A stretch of 64,000 nucleotides of DNA from Pedobacter nutrimenti. GTDB taxonomy: Bacteria; Bacteroidota; Bacteroidia; Sphingobacteriales; Sphingobacteriaceae. Where the stretch lies: positions 496,001 to 560,000 of the forward strand of contig NZ_QKLU01000004.1 of assembly GCF_003208655.1 (NCBI RefSeq). Reading direction: 5' to 3'. The notes under the pieces are model-generated. The model did no database searches and was not told the DNA's origin. It saw only the letters and a list, made by a program, of their open reading frames with translations. Numbering within the stretch: position 1 is the stretch's first letter; each line of letters starts with the position of its first letter. Below are positions 18,114 through 26,928 of the stretch, piece after piece. Both the position numbers and the translations under genes were made by a program.

Positions 18114-18608
18114 ATGGAAAACAAGCTGATCAAGACCCCAAAATCCTATGTAACCATTACCATTTCTGACTGTGACATTATGGGGCATTTAAACAACATC
18201 AAATACCTGGAGTATTTTATAAATGCCCGGGAAGAACATTTATGGGAAGCCTACCAGCTTCGCATTATGGACTATGTTAAAACAGGTATCGGATGGGTAG
18301 TGGGTAGTCATGAAATTAAATACCTCAGGCCTGTGATTTATTATGATAAAGTCTGCATACGCACGGCCGTCATTAAAATTGCAGCTTCGGAACTCATTGT
18401 AGAGAGCGTAATGATGGATGAACAGGAAAATTCTTTAAAATCAATTCTCTGGACCACTTTTGTTCCCGTAGAAGTTAAAAGCGGAAAAAGGGCCCAGCAC
18501 CCGGAAAGTTTTATGGAGTTCGCAGAAAGTGTTGTACTGCAAAACATCGATTTTGAAGCGGGTATTGCAGGAAGAATTAAAGCGCTGAAAATGGACCTCA
18601 AAAGTTAA
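18114..18608 (+). CDS. acyl-CoA thioesterase-like protein (4HBT hot-dog fold)
   Basis: A 164-residue protein with the hot-dog thioesterase signature TISDCDIMGHLNNIKYLEYFINAREEH at about residues 17-43, in which the Asp/Gly-His-Asn segment forms the active-site loop. Length and pattern fit the 4HBT family of acyl-CoA or acyl-carrier thioesterases. It follows the diheme gene by 27 bp and is probably in the TetR-controlled operon. Substrate chain length cannot be inferred. Confidence 0.82.
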   Translation: MENKLIKTPKSYVTITISDCDIMGHLNNIKYLEYFINAREEHLWEAYQLRIMDYVKTGIGWVVGSHEIKYLRPVIYYDKVCIRTAVIKIAASELIVESVMMDEQENSLKSILWTTFVPVEVKSGKRAQHPESFMEFAESVVLQNIDFEAGIAGRIKALKMDLKS

Positions 18609-18727
18609 ACTGACAAAAACTTAATGTACCCCTGATGTGTTGTTCACATGACTTTTACATATTCAGGTACAATTGGCGCCCTCCCCTTTACTGCGAATTC
18701 ATTTAACCTACATTAAAACAAAACACT

Positions 18728-19423
18728 ATGGCAAACAAAGATCTAACGATTATTTTCGTTCATGGGGCCTGGGGCGATGGCTCTCACTGGAAACACATTA
18801 TTCCGGTATTGCATAAAGAAGGCTATAAAGTCCGGAGCGTTCAAAACCCGCTGACTTCTCTGGCAGATGACATTCAAAAAACCAAAGATTTAATTGATGC
18901 GCAAAAGGGAAAAGTCCTGTTGGTAGGGCATTCCTATGGAGGTGCTGTTATTACCGGTGCCGGAAACCACGACCAGGTTGTGGGCCTTGTTTATGTTGCC
19001 GCATTTGCTCCCGATGAAGGAGATAGTTTAGGCGGTATATTTTCACGCAGGGAACAGCCTGCCGGAGGTGCCAGCATTTATCCGGACAGTAAAGGCTATT
19101 TATGGATTAAATATGATGAGTTTCATAAACACTTCTGCGCAGACCTTCCTGAAGAAGAAGCCCTGGTGATGTCATTGGCGCAAAAAGCCATCCATAACCA
19201 GTGTTTTGGTGACGCCACCACCACACCCGCATGGAAAACAAAACCAAGCTGGTACCAGGTGTCCGATCATGACCATATGATCCCACCACAAACACAACAG
19301 GAAATGGCAGATCATATTAAAGCCAAAAAAATCATTCACCTGAATTCAAGCCATGCTTCACTGGCCAGTCATCCAAAAGAGATCATTGCCCTGGTTAAAG
19401 AAGCAGCGGAAGCTGTTGGGTAA
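18728..19423 (+). CDS. alpha/beta hydrolase (esterase-like)
   Basis: A 231-residue alpha/beta hydrolase. The oxyanion-loop motif FVHGAWGDGSHW occurs near residue 10, the nucleophile elbow GHSYGG at about residues 62-67, and the catalytic His in LNSSHASLASHP near the end. It resembles small esterases of the EstC/plant methylesterase type. No signal peptide is visible, so it is cytoplasmic. It is a single-gene unit closed by a shared terminator; substrate unknown. Confidence 0.88.
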   Translation: MANKDLTIIFVHGAWGDGSHWKHIIPVLHKEGYKVRSVQNPLTSLADDIQKTKDLIDAQKGKVLLVGHSYGGAVITGAGNHDQVVGLVYVAAFAPDEGDSLGGIFSRREQPAGGASIYPDSKGYLWIKYDEFHKHFCADLPEEEALVMSLAQKAIHNQCFGDATTTPAWKTKPSWYQVSDHDHMIPPQTQQEMADHIKAKKIIHLNSSHASLASHPKEIIALVKEAAEAVG

Positions 19424-19430
19424 TCAATAG

Positions 19431-19462
19431 AAAAGCTCCGGACTTAATGGTCCGGAGCTTTT
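19431..19462. terminator. bidirectional terminator
   Basis: Perfect 13-bp inverted repeat AAAAGCTCCGGAC - TTAATG - GTCCGGAGCTTTT between two convergent genes. Its right end overlaps the last codon of the minus-strand gene. Confidence 0.88.
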
Positions 19463-20729
19463 AAAAATCAATCACCTGCCCTTCATTTATAAAACGGGTA
19501 TCTTTAACCGCACCCGTACCATTAAAACGGTATTGCAAGCCTATAATATCACTAGGTTTATTGGAAAATTTAAGCCTGTAAGCTTCCAACCCATTAACAA
19601 AAAAACGCATATCCCGGTTGTGGCTTTCGACCCTAAGTTTTACCCACCGCCCCAGGTCACAGCCAAACCCAGACAGGTCGGCACGCTTGCTTAACACCTC
19701 CTTTCCTGCAGCATATAGGTAAATATCCCCAATACAGCCTTTAGAGCAAAGCGGAACAGCAATCACATCATTCTTGCAAAGGATTAACACTTCTACCCGC
19801 TGACAGGCCGCAGTCCCTTGCTGAAATTCACTCTTTACCATCGTTTCAAAAATAAAGTTGTCATTCTTCAGAGCGCCCAAATCCCTTACGTTATAAAAAC
19901 GCAAAGCCGGCAATGAAGGCTGCAGCAGAACATTGTATTTAGAAAGCAGCTCTTCATTGACCTGTATCTCATGCTCTTTAAGTACTTCATTTTTTTTAAA
20001 ATACAAGGGGACATCACTGTTTTTATAGATCATCGCCAACCAGCCACCTGATGAAATCATCAAATCATGCTCTTTTACGATCTGGGAGCCAACGATCAGC
20101 TTTGCCCGGTAATAACCGGGCTGATAATAAATAGCCGAATAAGTATGTTCCATTTTAGGCACAGATACTTTACGGCTTACATCCCAGGACTGTGCAATAA
20201 ATACAGAATCTGCGTCCGCAGCCCTGGCATCATAATTAAAGATGACCGAATTGGGCAGCCCTTCTGTTTTGATTTTATTGCTGCTGAAGGTATAGTCAGA
20301 AAAATCAAAATGGGCACTGGCCCCAACTTTTGTTAAAAGTAAAACACAAACCGCAATTAGCAGCAGGGACAAGCCCATTAACCCATATTTCCAATTCCAG
20401 GTATTTTTTTTCGCGTCCGCAATTCGTAAAACTGACTGTTCTGCCTGCCCTCCCGGCACCTCATTTTTAAAGTCCCTCCAATCTTTATACCCTAAAAATT
20501 TTGCTAAGGTGTTCAACGTTGTTATTGCGGGCATACTGGTATATTTCAGCCTCCCCCATAATCGTTTCAATGTAGTGACACTCAAAACCACAGCCGTAGC
20601 TTCCTGAATTTCAATGCTGAGTTTTTCGAAATCATAACCTGTCCAGTCCTGTGCAAGCCCACGGCCAAGTTTGCTTTCTATTAATTCCAGACATTTTTTA
20701 AGATGTTGTAGCTCCGGACTGTTGTTCAT
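19461..20729 (-). CDS. membrane-spanning protein with regulator-like N terminus and lectin-like C terminus
   Basis: A 422-residue protein in three parts. Residues 1-95 are soluble and alpha-helical (LSVTTLKRLWGRLKY, TLAKFLGYKDWRDFK) and look like the DNA-binding-type domains found at the N terminus of many Bacteroidota proteins. One membrane helix follows (YGLMGLSLLLIAVCVLLLTKV, about 114-134). The outer part has a PKD-like segment and a concanavalin/LamG-like domain (RWVKLRVESHNRDMRFFVNG). It may be a one-piece transmembrane regulator sensing a glycan outside. A secreted lectin-fold gene is divergent from it with 125 bp between starts. The DNA-binding role is inference. Confidence 0.65.
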   Translation of the reverse strand: MNNSPELQHLKKCLELIESKLGRGLAQDWTGYDFEKLSIEIQEATAVVLSVTTLKRLWGRLKYTSMPAITTLNTLAKFLGYKDWRDFKNEVPGGQAEQSVLRIADAKKNTWNWKYGLMGLSLLLIAVCVLLLTKVGASAHFDFSDYTFSSNKIKTEGLPNSVIFNYDARAADADSVFIAQSWDVSRKVSVPKMEHTYSAIYYQPGYYRAKLIVGSQIVKEHDLMISSGGWLAMIYKNSDVPLYFKKNEVLKEHEIQVNEELLSKYNVLLQPSLPALRFYNVRDLGALKNDNFIFETMVKSEFQQGTAACQRVEVLILCKNDVIAVPLCSKGCIGDIYLYAAGKEVLSKRADLSGFGCDLGRWVKLRVESHNRDMRFFVNGLEAYRLKFSNKPSDIIGLQYRFNGTGAVKDTRFINEGQVIDF

Positions 20730-20854
20730 TCTCTTTTTTGGTCAATCAATTTAAAGACTTGCATGCATTTGCACAAACTTGGCGCCGCATTGAATGGTTT
20801 GCGGACAGGTTATTATTCAAATTTGTACCTCATCCATTTAAATCAAGACAAGAT

Positions 20855-21535
20855 ATGACAAAAACAGTAAAAGCCCTCTTCAAGCACCTTCGTTCCTCAA
20901 AAAACAATCTTTTTAAAGGTAGCATTTTGCTGCTCCTGATTACCGGTATAGCAAGTCCTAAAATTATACTGGCACAGAATTCAACCCAGGCCTACAGGGT
21001 CGTTAACCGGAGCATGCATCTGGATAAGAAATCTGATGCACTGCACCTTAACGAAGTGGAGGGTGCCGGCATCGCCTGGATAAAGAACAAAACATTTACC
21101 AATGGCACCATCGAATTTGATGTAAAAGGGAAAGACACGCTCCAGAGCAGTTTTGTTGGAATTGCTTTTAACGGATTAAATGACACCACTTATCAATGCA
21201 TCTATTTTAGGCCTTTTAATTTTCTTGCAGCCGATCCGGTTAGAAAATCACATGCAGTACAATACATTGCCATGCCAAGACACGACTGGCCAACCCTGAG
21301 GGACAATTTTCCGAATCAATATGAACAGCCCATATCGACCCCACCCAATCCGAATGAATGGTTCCACGTAAAAATACAGGTCTCTGAAAAACAAATCAGT
21401 GTTTATGTAAACGGAAATAAAGATGCAGCCCTTACCTTAAAACCTCTGGTCAATACCTGGGGGAAAATGATCGGCTATTGGGCCGGCAATGGTTCAGGTG
21501 GAGACTGGAAAAATTTAAAGATAACTTCCAGGTAA
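20855..21535 (+). CDS. secreted concanavalin/LamG-fold protein
   Basis: A 226-residue exported protein. I chose the ATG at 20855, which gives a basic N terminus and a signal peptide (GSILLLLITGIASPKIILAQ); the longer frame from a TTG at 20738 gives an unlikely start. The mature part is one jelly-roll domain with typical elements FTNGTIEFDVKGKD, EWFHVKIQVSEKQISVYVNG and the end GDWKNLKITSR. Such DUF1080/LamG-like domains often bind or cleave carbohydrates; no catalytic residues are clear. It is divergent from the membrane-anchored protein with a similar fold. Confidence 0.75.
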   Translation: MTKTVKALFKHLRSSKNNLFKGSILLLLITGIASPKIILAQNSTQAYRVVNRSMHLDKKSDALHLNEVEGAGIAWIKNKTFTNGTIEFDVKGKDTLQSSFVGIAFNGLNDTTYQCIYFRPFNFLAADPVRKSHAVQYIAMPRHDWPTLRDNFPNQYEQPISTPPNPNEWFHVKIQVSEKQISVYVNGNKDAALTLKPLVNTWGKMIGYWAGNGSGGDWKNLKITSR

Positions 21536-21546
21536 CCGTTGAATAT

Positions 21547-21580
21547 AAAAGCATCTTTACAAAATTGTAAAGATGCTTTT
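21547..21580. terminator. bidirectional terminator
   Basis: Perfect 15-bp stem AAAAGCATCTTTACA - AAAT - TGTAAAGATGCTTTT between convergent genes. Confidence 0.9.
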
Positions 21581-21592
21581 TAAAGGAGAATG

Positions 21593-23404
21593 TTACTTCA
21601 ACGTAAACAGGACTTTGTTTTCAGGGTCGACGCTGTAACTTTCTATTTCGCCCTCTGTAATATTCAAAAGCTGTTCTTTGCTGTTGATGTTAACCACTTT
21701 ATTCAGATAAGCCCCATCCTTTAGCTTGAGTTTAAACTCCAGCGGAAAGACAAAAATATCGTTCTGCTGGGAAATTTTAAGCTGCTTAGCAGATTGCTGA
21801 ATGGCCAACACAGGAATTTCTTTACTCTTTAACCAGCTGAACAAAAAAGGCTCCATATTTTTACCGGAAACGCGGCTGGACTGACGGATAAAAGATTGAA
21901 CAGACTGATCGCCCGAACGGATAAAATTTGCCATTAAAGCAGACATATTTTTTTTGCCCAGCTGATGCTCCAGCATATAGAACACCCAGGAGCCCTTGCT
22001 GTAAGAAACGCCGCTATTGCTGTAATCTTCCCAAAGTGATTTATTGCCATTAAATTTTCCGTTCAGGTAGTTCTGTTTTTGCGATTGAAAAAAGGTATGA
22101 ACAATAGAATCACCATACACTGAGGATAAAAGCAGGGATTCTGCATAAGTTGCCCAGCCTTCCATTAAAAAATTAGTCGCGGGTCCCACCGGACTTGTCC
22201 AGCCATGAGCAATTTCATGACCGAAAGTTGCCCTGGGAGTGGGTTTATCCCTGATTAAAGAACTTCCTTTTTCTCCGGCAACAACAACACTATTGCTCCT
22301 GTTTTTCCAGCCATCTCCGTTCGATCTGTCCTGGACGATACCAAAATAACTACCCAATGGTTTACCAAAATGCTTTTCAAGGGTATCATAGTTTTTAGAA
22401 AACTCGGCATATAAGGCCTTTTTTTCGGGCAGAAAATCTTTGGTTGCGTACAGGACAAAGTCAATCTGATCTTTTTTAAATGTACTCACCTCCCAGTCCC
22501 TGTCATAGTAAACGGATAAACCAAAAGTCGGATGCTCTGATTTGGCTTCAATTATTCTTACATCACCAATTAAGGATTCCCTTTGGGGCAAACTTGTCGC
22601 CAGATGACAGGATTTGGGAATGGTACAATACAGGTTAAAATCAGCCCGGTCATTGGCACTTGAAAAACTGAAAAACGGATGCCAGAAATATTGGTTGCGC
22701 ATGTGTCCGTAGGCTTGTGAAAAATAGGCTGAATTTTTGTCTTTCTCATCGCTTTCGACCTCTATGGTATAATGAATAATCAGCTGCTGCTTTTTCTTCA
22801 ATCTGGTATTTACCCATAATAAACCACCTCCAAATGTAAAATCCGTTTTAGCATTATTCAGCAGTAACTTTTCCAGTTTGGCTTTGTGGTTTAGTTTGAG
22901 GGCGAAGCCAAAGAAATCATTAACATCAATGCTCAGGGTGTCTTTAACTTTTATCTCTTTTCCAGGCAGCACATCTAATCCGAGCTTGTGTTTTTTGATT
23001 TGATTTAAACGGTCAATGTTCAGCCGGTCTTTTACTTCCCATAAAAGACCTGTACGTTGAAATTTATAAATTCCAGTGTAATAATCCGCTAAACTGGTTT
23101 CATCACCCGAATTCCCGTAAAAAGCCATTCCGCTTAAAAAAACCCAGGCGCTATCTTTATCCAAACGGATAATTTTAGAGGCCCCCGATGCCTTTTTTAA
23201 CTTTTTGTTTACCGCATAGGCATAAAATTCCTGCATCCCTTTCAGAGGTACAATTTTATTAAATCCTTCAATATCCTCTTTTTGAAATGCAGAATCGATC
23301 AGCGCGATACTTCGTTTCAAATTAATGTCGGCACCGGCTTGGGCAAAGCAGTTAACGGTCATCAGGAACATACTTAGTAAAAGGGAATAAAACAGGATCT
23401 TCAT
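21593..23404 (-). CDS. secreted gluzincin peptidase, M1-like
   Basis: A 603-residue exported metallopeptidase. The start at 23404 (MKILFYSLLLSMFLM) gives a clean signal peptide; an upstream in-frame ATG at 23485 does not. The zinc motif HEIAH is at residues 396-400 in GHEIAHGW, and the third ligand is probably Glu415 in FLMEGWATYAE. The pattern resembles M1 aminopeptidases (HExxH...NEGFA), but the spacer of 14 residues is shorter than the usual 18. Residues 25-130 look like an NTF2-like domain. It probably acts on peptides in the periplasm. Confidence 0.82.
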   Translation of the reverse strand: MKILFYSLLLSMFLMTVNCFAQAGADINLKRSIALIDSAFQKEDIEGFNKIVPLKGMQEFYAYAVNKKLKKASGASKIIRLDKDSAWVFLSGMAFYGNSGDETSLADYYTGIYKFQRTGLLWEVKDRLNIDRLNQIKKHKLGLDVLPGKEIKVKDTLSIDVNDFFGFALKLNHKAKLEKLLLNNAKTDFTFGGGLLWVNTRLKKKQQLIIHYTIEVESDEKDKNSAYFSQAYGHMRNQYFWHPFFSFSSANDRADFNLYCTIPKSCHLATSLPQRESLIGDVRIIEAKSEHPTFGLSVYYDRDWEVSTFKKDQIDFVLYATKDFLPEKKALYAEFSKNYDTLEKHFGKPLGSYFGIVQDRSNGDGWKNRSNSVVVAGEKGSSLIRDKPTPRATFGHEIAHGWTSPVGPATNFLMEGWATYAESLLLSSVYGDSIVHTFFQSQKQNYLNGKFNGNKSLWEDYSNSGVSYSKGSWVFYMLEHQLGKKNMSALMANFIRSGDQSVQSFIRQSSRVSGKNMEPFLFSWLKSKEIPVLAIQQSAKQLKISQQNDIFVFPLEFKLKLKDGAYLNKVVNINSKEQLLNITEGEIESYSVDPENKVLFTLK

Positions 23405-23637
23405 TGTAAATCTTTTTATTTGTAAATCAGAAAAGGTATTGGTAAGCAAAGGACACCACAATTCAAAAAAGGTTGCCTGGTCCATCTGGATTGTTATAAA
23501 TAAATCGTATATTCCATATTGAAATAATAAGTGATATAAGACGCTTCAACCGCTCTTTCTTTATTTGTTGTATCAAACCTTGAAGAAAAGGCCAAAAGCC
23601 TGATGTGGACCCGGAAAACATCAACTTAGGATTTGTT

Positions 23638-24495
23638 ATGATGACAATTACAGAACAGCTGCCCTCGGTGGCCCTGCGCAACTACATCAGGTGTTATAGT
23701 TTGCGGGAACTGAATACCGGCGGCCAGGATGTACCCAGACTGATCCATGCCATTGATCAGTCTTTTATGACCTTTTGGCTGAGCAAAACCCCATTGTTTA
23801 GCCATACACCATCCTTGTTCGGCACGACAGAAACCATACAAAAGGTTAACCTTAATGAACGGCCCTTGCTGGGGTTGCAAACCAGCTTTAAGGGGCATCT
23901 TAATTTTAACGGAGTTTACCGTTTCTTTTCTGTGGAGTTTATCGCCAATGGTTTTTTCCGCATTTTTAATATTCCTTTTTCGCATTTAAGCGACCGTTTG
24001 CTCCATACAGACGATGTCGTTGGTGTAAATGCCCGGTTTTTACAGGAACAACTGGAAGAATCGGCCTGCATGCAGGAAATGGCACAAGCTGCAGATCAAT
24101 TTTTTTTAAAGGCTTTTTTAAAAAACCTTCCAAAAAACAATATTGAGAACATCACTGCAGCCTCATGGATTATACAACAATCCAGCGCACCTTTAAATAT
24201 TGGCGCATTGGCCAGCCAGGTCAACCTGAGCATCAGAGGTCTGGAACGGCATTTCATAGAACAGGTAGGTATTTCCCCAAAACTACTGGCCAGGGTGGTC
24301 CGCTTTAACAAAGCCCTTCAATGCAAAATGATTTATCCCGAAAGAAACTGGACAGATATTGCAAACAGTTATACTTATTTTGATCAGATGCACCTGATCA
24401 AAGATTTCAAAACCTTTACCGGGCATACGCCCAGTTCATTTCTCAAACAGCTTCCATTGCCCATGCGGGAACGCTTTGGTAAGGACATTAACTAA
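23638..24495 (+). CDS. AraC-family transcriptional regulator
   Basis: A 285-residue regulator. The C-terminal double helix-turn-helix includes IGALASQVNLSIRGLERHFIEQVGISPKLLARVVRFNKAL and the second helix pair ending FDQMHLIKDFKTFTGHTPSSF, both typical of AraC/XylS. The N-terminal ligand-binding half resembles the DUF6597-type domain common in Bacteroidota. The ATG pair at 23638/23641 is preferred to an in-frame GTG at 23605. It is upstream of the Kelch/OmpA operon on the same strand, with 81 bp between; control of that operon is possible but untested. Confidence 0.9.
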   Translation: MMTITEQLPSVALRNYIRCYSLRELNTGGQDVPRLIHAIDQSFMTFWLSKTPLFSHTPSLFGTTETIQKVNLNERPLLGLQTSFKGHLNFNGVYRFFSVEFIANGFFRIFNIPFSHLSDRLLHTDDVVGVNARFLQEQLEESACMQEMAQAADQFFLKAFLKNLPKNNIENITAASWIIQQSSAPLNIGALASQVNLSIRGLERHFIEQVGISPKLLARVVRFNKALQCKMIYPERNWTDIANSYTYFDQMHLIKDFKTFTGHTPSSFLKQLPLPMRERFGKDIN

Positions 24496-24576
24496 TCTGG
24501 CGCTTTTTTACTATTTCCGGGGCTTAAGGCTGGTGTAACTTAGTATGGTATAAATAACCAACTGAAAACCAAAGCC

Positions 24577-25683
24577 ATGAAAACAATTCAAAAAAGCTGC
24601 CTGTTTGCTGCAATCTTATTTTGCGGACTGCAGTTTTCCTGCAGCAAAAGCAAAATGACCGACCCCGACAACAACAATAACAACAACGGTTTCAATACCA
24701 TTACCTTTTCCGGAACAGCCATGCTGTCTGAAGCCAGAATTGGTTTGGCAGGTGCTGCAACAGGCAGCAAAATGCTGTTCGCAGGAGGTTTTACTGCTCC
24801 CTTATTTTCAAAAGCAGTAGATATTTATGACAGCAGTACAGGGAACTGGACAACGGCCCAGCTGAGTGAAGCCAGAGAGTTTCCTGCAGCAGCCTCTGCA
24901 GGAAACCAGGTGATATTTGCAGGTGGAATAAACGCCACCGGTCCATCCAAGGCCGTAGACATTTACCGGGACAATACACAAACCTGGACCTCGGGACAAT
25001 TGAGTATTGCCCGTTCTAATTTGGCTGCCGCTGCCGCCGGCAACAGCATCATATTTGCCGGGGGGTACAATACTTCAGGGCCGTTAAATACCATAGACAT
25101 CTATGACACCAATACACAAACCTGGAGCACAGGACAATTAAGCGTTGCCCGTTTTTATCTTGCCGGAGCAAGCACGGGCAATAAAATCGCATTTGCCGGA
25201 GGGATCAGCGGGCAGGGCGATTCCAATGCGGTAGACATTTACGATGCCAGCACCAAACTATGGACAACCGCAAAACTAAGCCAAGCCCGTTCAGAACTGG
25301 CTGCTGCAGCTTCCGGTGGAAAGATCGTATTTGCAGGCGGTAATTCAGCCGCCAGCCCGGTAAAAACAGTAGATATTTATGACACCACTACCGGTCAATG
25401 GTCTGTAGCACAACTTAGTGAAGCCCGCGCAGATTTACAAGCCACAGCCATTGGTAATAAAATATTTTTCGCTGGCGGAATTAAAGGTGTAGGTCAATAC
25501 AGCACTGTACTGAAAACCGTAGACATTTATGATACCATTACCGGACAATGGTCAACCACCGAAATGAGTGGAACGAGAATGAACGGAGCTGCAGCTACAG
25601 CAGGCAACCAGGTGGTGATTGCCGCAGGTTACAATGGTCAGTTCATTCTGAAATCTGCAGATGTATTTACCTTATCAAAATAA
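24577..25683 (+). CDS. Kelch-repeat lipoprotein
   Basis: A 368-residue lipoprotein (lipobox near GLQFSC, Cys22) followed by an Asn-rich linker and six to seven Kelch-like repeats of about 48 residues. Each repeat has the form LSxARxxLAAAxxGNKIxFAGGxxxxGPxxxVDIYDTxTxxW. These should fold as a beta-propeller on the cell surface or periplasmic side, a protein- or glycan-binding scaffold. The next gene starts 2 bp after the stop, so both are cotranscribed. Confidence 0.88.
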   Translation: MKTIQKSCLFAAILFCGLQFSCSKSKMTDPDNNNNNNGFNTITFSGTAMLSEARIGLAGAATGSKMLFAGGFTAPLFSKAVDIYDSSTGNWTTAQLSEAREFPAAASAGNQVIFAGGINATGPSKAVDIYRDNTQTWTSGQLSIARSNLAAAAAGNSIIFAGGYNTSGPLNTIDIYDTNTQTWSTGQLSVARFYLAGASTGNKIAFAGGISGQGDSNAVDIYDASTKLWTTAKLSQARSELAAAASGGKIVFAGGNSAASPVKTVDIYDTTTGQWSVAQLSEARADLQATAIGNKIFFAGGIKGVGQYSTVLKTVDIYDTITGQWSTTEMSGTRMNGAAATAGNQVVIAAGYNGQFILKSADVFTLSK

Positions 25684-25685
25684 TT

Positions 25686-26906
25686 ATGAAAACAATCATC
25701 ATACTTGGTGCAGGCTTATTGTTTGCCCAATATAGCCAGGCCCAGTTTTTAGGTCACCTGAAGGATAAAATCAACCAAAAGGTAAACGAAGCAGTGGACC
25801 GGAAAATAGATAAAGTAAGCTCCGGAAAAGGCTCGGCCAATAGCAGCTCTTCAACAGCCGGGACAAAAAATGAAGGCAATGTTTCTTTGAAAACCTATAG
25901 CAAATACGATTTTGTTCCTGGTGAAAAAATCATTGCCTACGATGATTTTGCTTCTGATGCCATTGGTGATTTTCCGGGCAAATGGAATACCAATGCTTCG
26001 GGAGAAGTGATGAGCGTAGAACGCAAAACCGGAAAATGGCTGAATGTATCTAAAGAAGGGATATATATCCCACTGGCCATAAAAACCTTACCGGATAATT
26101 TCACCCTGGAATACGATGTGGTTTTTATTCCCCCAGCTGCAGCTGCCGGGCCAAATACCGCTGGCTTTGGTTTTCAACTGGCCCACGTCGATTTTAAAAA
26201 AGATCATTTTATCTATCATACGGCCTATGCCCAGTTTCTGGTTAGCCCCTACCGGGGTTATTTTCAATATGAAAGTTATAAGCCCAATGGTGATAAAGTA
26301 TTGAACAATGAAACCCAGGTTACAGGACTGGACCGTAAACACATTCAAAATTATCATGTTGCCGTATCGCGTCAAAAAAGCAGGGTCCGGGTTTACCTCA
26401 ATGAAAATAAAGTATGTGATTTGCCTGCCGTACTGCCGGGACCAGAAAATTACAATGCCATCCGTTTTACGACAGAACAAAACAATGACGGTAGCAACTG
26501 GCTGATCACAAATGTGAAACTGGCCTCGGGTACGCCAGACATGCGCAATAAACTCCTGTCTGAAGGGAAACTTTCCACCACCGGAATTTTATTTGATGTA
26601 AATGCATCTGCCATTACAGCGGCATCTTATGCTACCCTAAAACAAATTGCCCAGGTGCTGCAGGACAACCCTGATTTAAAAGTAAAAATTGTGGGCCATA
26701 CCGATAGTGACGGAGATCCGGCAGCCAACCTGAACTTGTCCCAAAAAAGAGCAGAAGCAGTCAAAGCTGCTTTTAGTAAAGAATTTGGTATCGATGCCTC
26801 CCGAATGCAAACCGATGGAAAAGGCGCATCACAACCCCTTTCTGCAAACACCAGCAGCGAAGGTAAAGCCAGCAACAGAAGAGTAGAATTTATTAAAGTA
26901 TCCTAA
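25686..26906 (+). CDS. OmpA-family outer-membrane-associated protein
   Basis: A 406-residue exported protein. The start at 25686 gives the signal MKTIIILGAGLLFAQYSQAQ. The middle part (about 80-280) is a concanavalin-like beta domain (DNFTLEYDVVFIPP, KHIQNYHVAVSRQKSRVRVYLNENKV). The C-terminal 110 residues are an OmpA/MotB peptidoglycan-binding domain (VKIVGHTDSDGDPAANLNLSQKRAEAV ... NRRVEFIKV). It should tether the outer membrane or its complex to the cell wall. It lies between the Kelch and DUF4412 genes in one operon. Confidence 0.9.
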   Translation: MKTIIILGAGLLFAQYSQAQFLGHLKDKINQKVNEAVDRKIDKVSSGKGSANSSSSTAGTKNEGNVSLKTYSKYDFVPGEKIIAYDDFASDAIGDFPGKWNTNASGEVMSVERKTGKWLNVSKEGIYIPLAIKTLPDNFTLEYDVVFIPPAAAAGPNTAGFGFQLAHVDFKKDHFIYHTAYAQFLVSPYRGYFQYESYKPNGDKVLNNETQVTGLDRKHIQNYHVAVSRQKSRVRVYLNENKVCDLPAVLPGPENYNAIRFTTEQNNDGSNWLITNVKLASGTPDMRNKLLSEGKLSTTGILFDVNASAITAASYATLKQIAQVLQDNPDLKVKIVGHTDSDGDPAANLNLSQKRAEAVKAAFSKEFGIDASRMQTDGKGASQPLSANTSSEGKASNRRVEFIKVS

Positions 26907-26928
26907 CAGAAGCCATAAAAACTAAGAG

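Noticed and set aside
20738..20854. N-terminal extension of the secreted lectin-fold protein from a TTG codon
   Set aside because: It would bury the clear signal peptide inside the chain; the ATG at 20855 explains export.
23405..23485. 27-residue N-terminal extension of the M1-like peptidase
   Set aside because: The internal ATG at 23404 starts a standard signal peptide; the extension has no homologous look.
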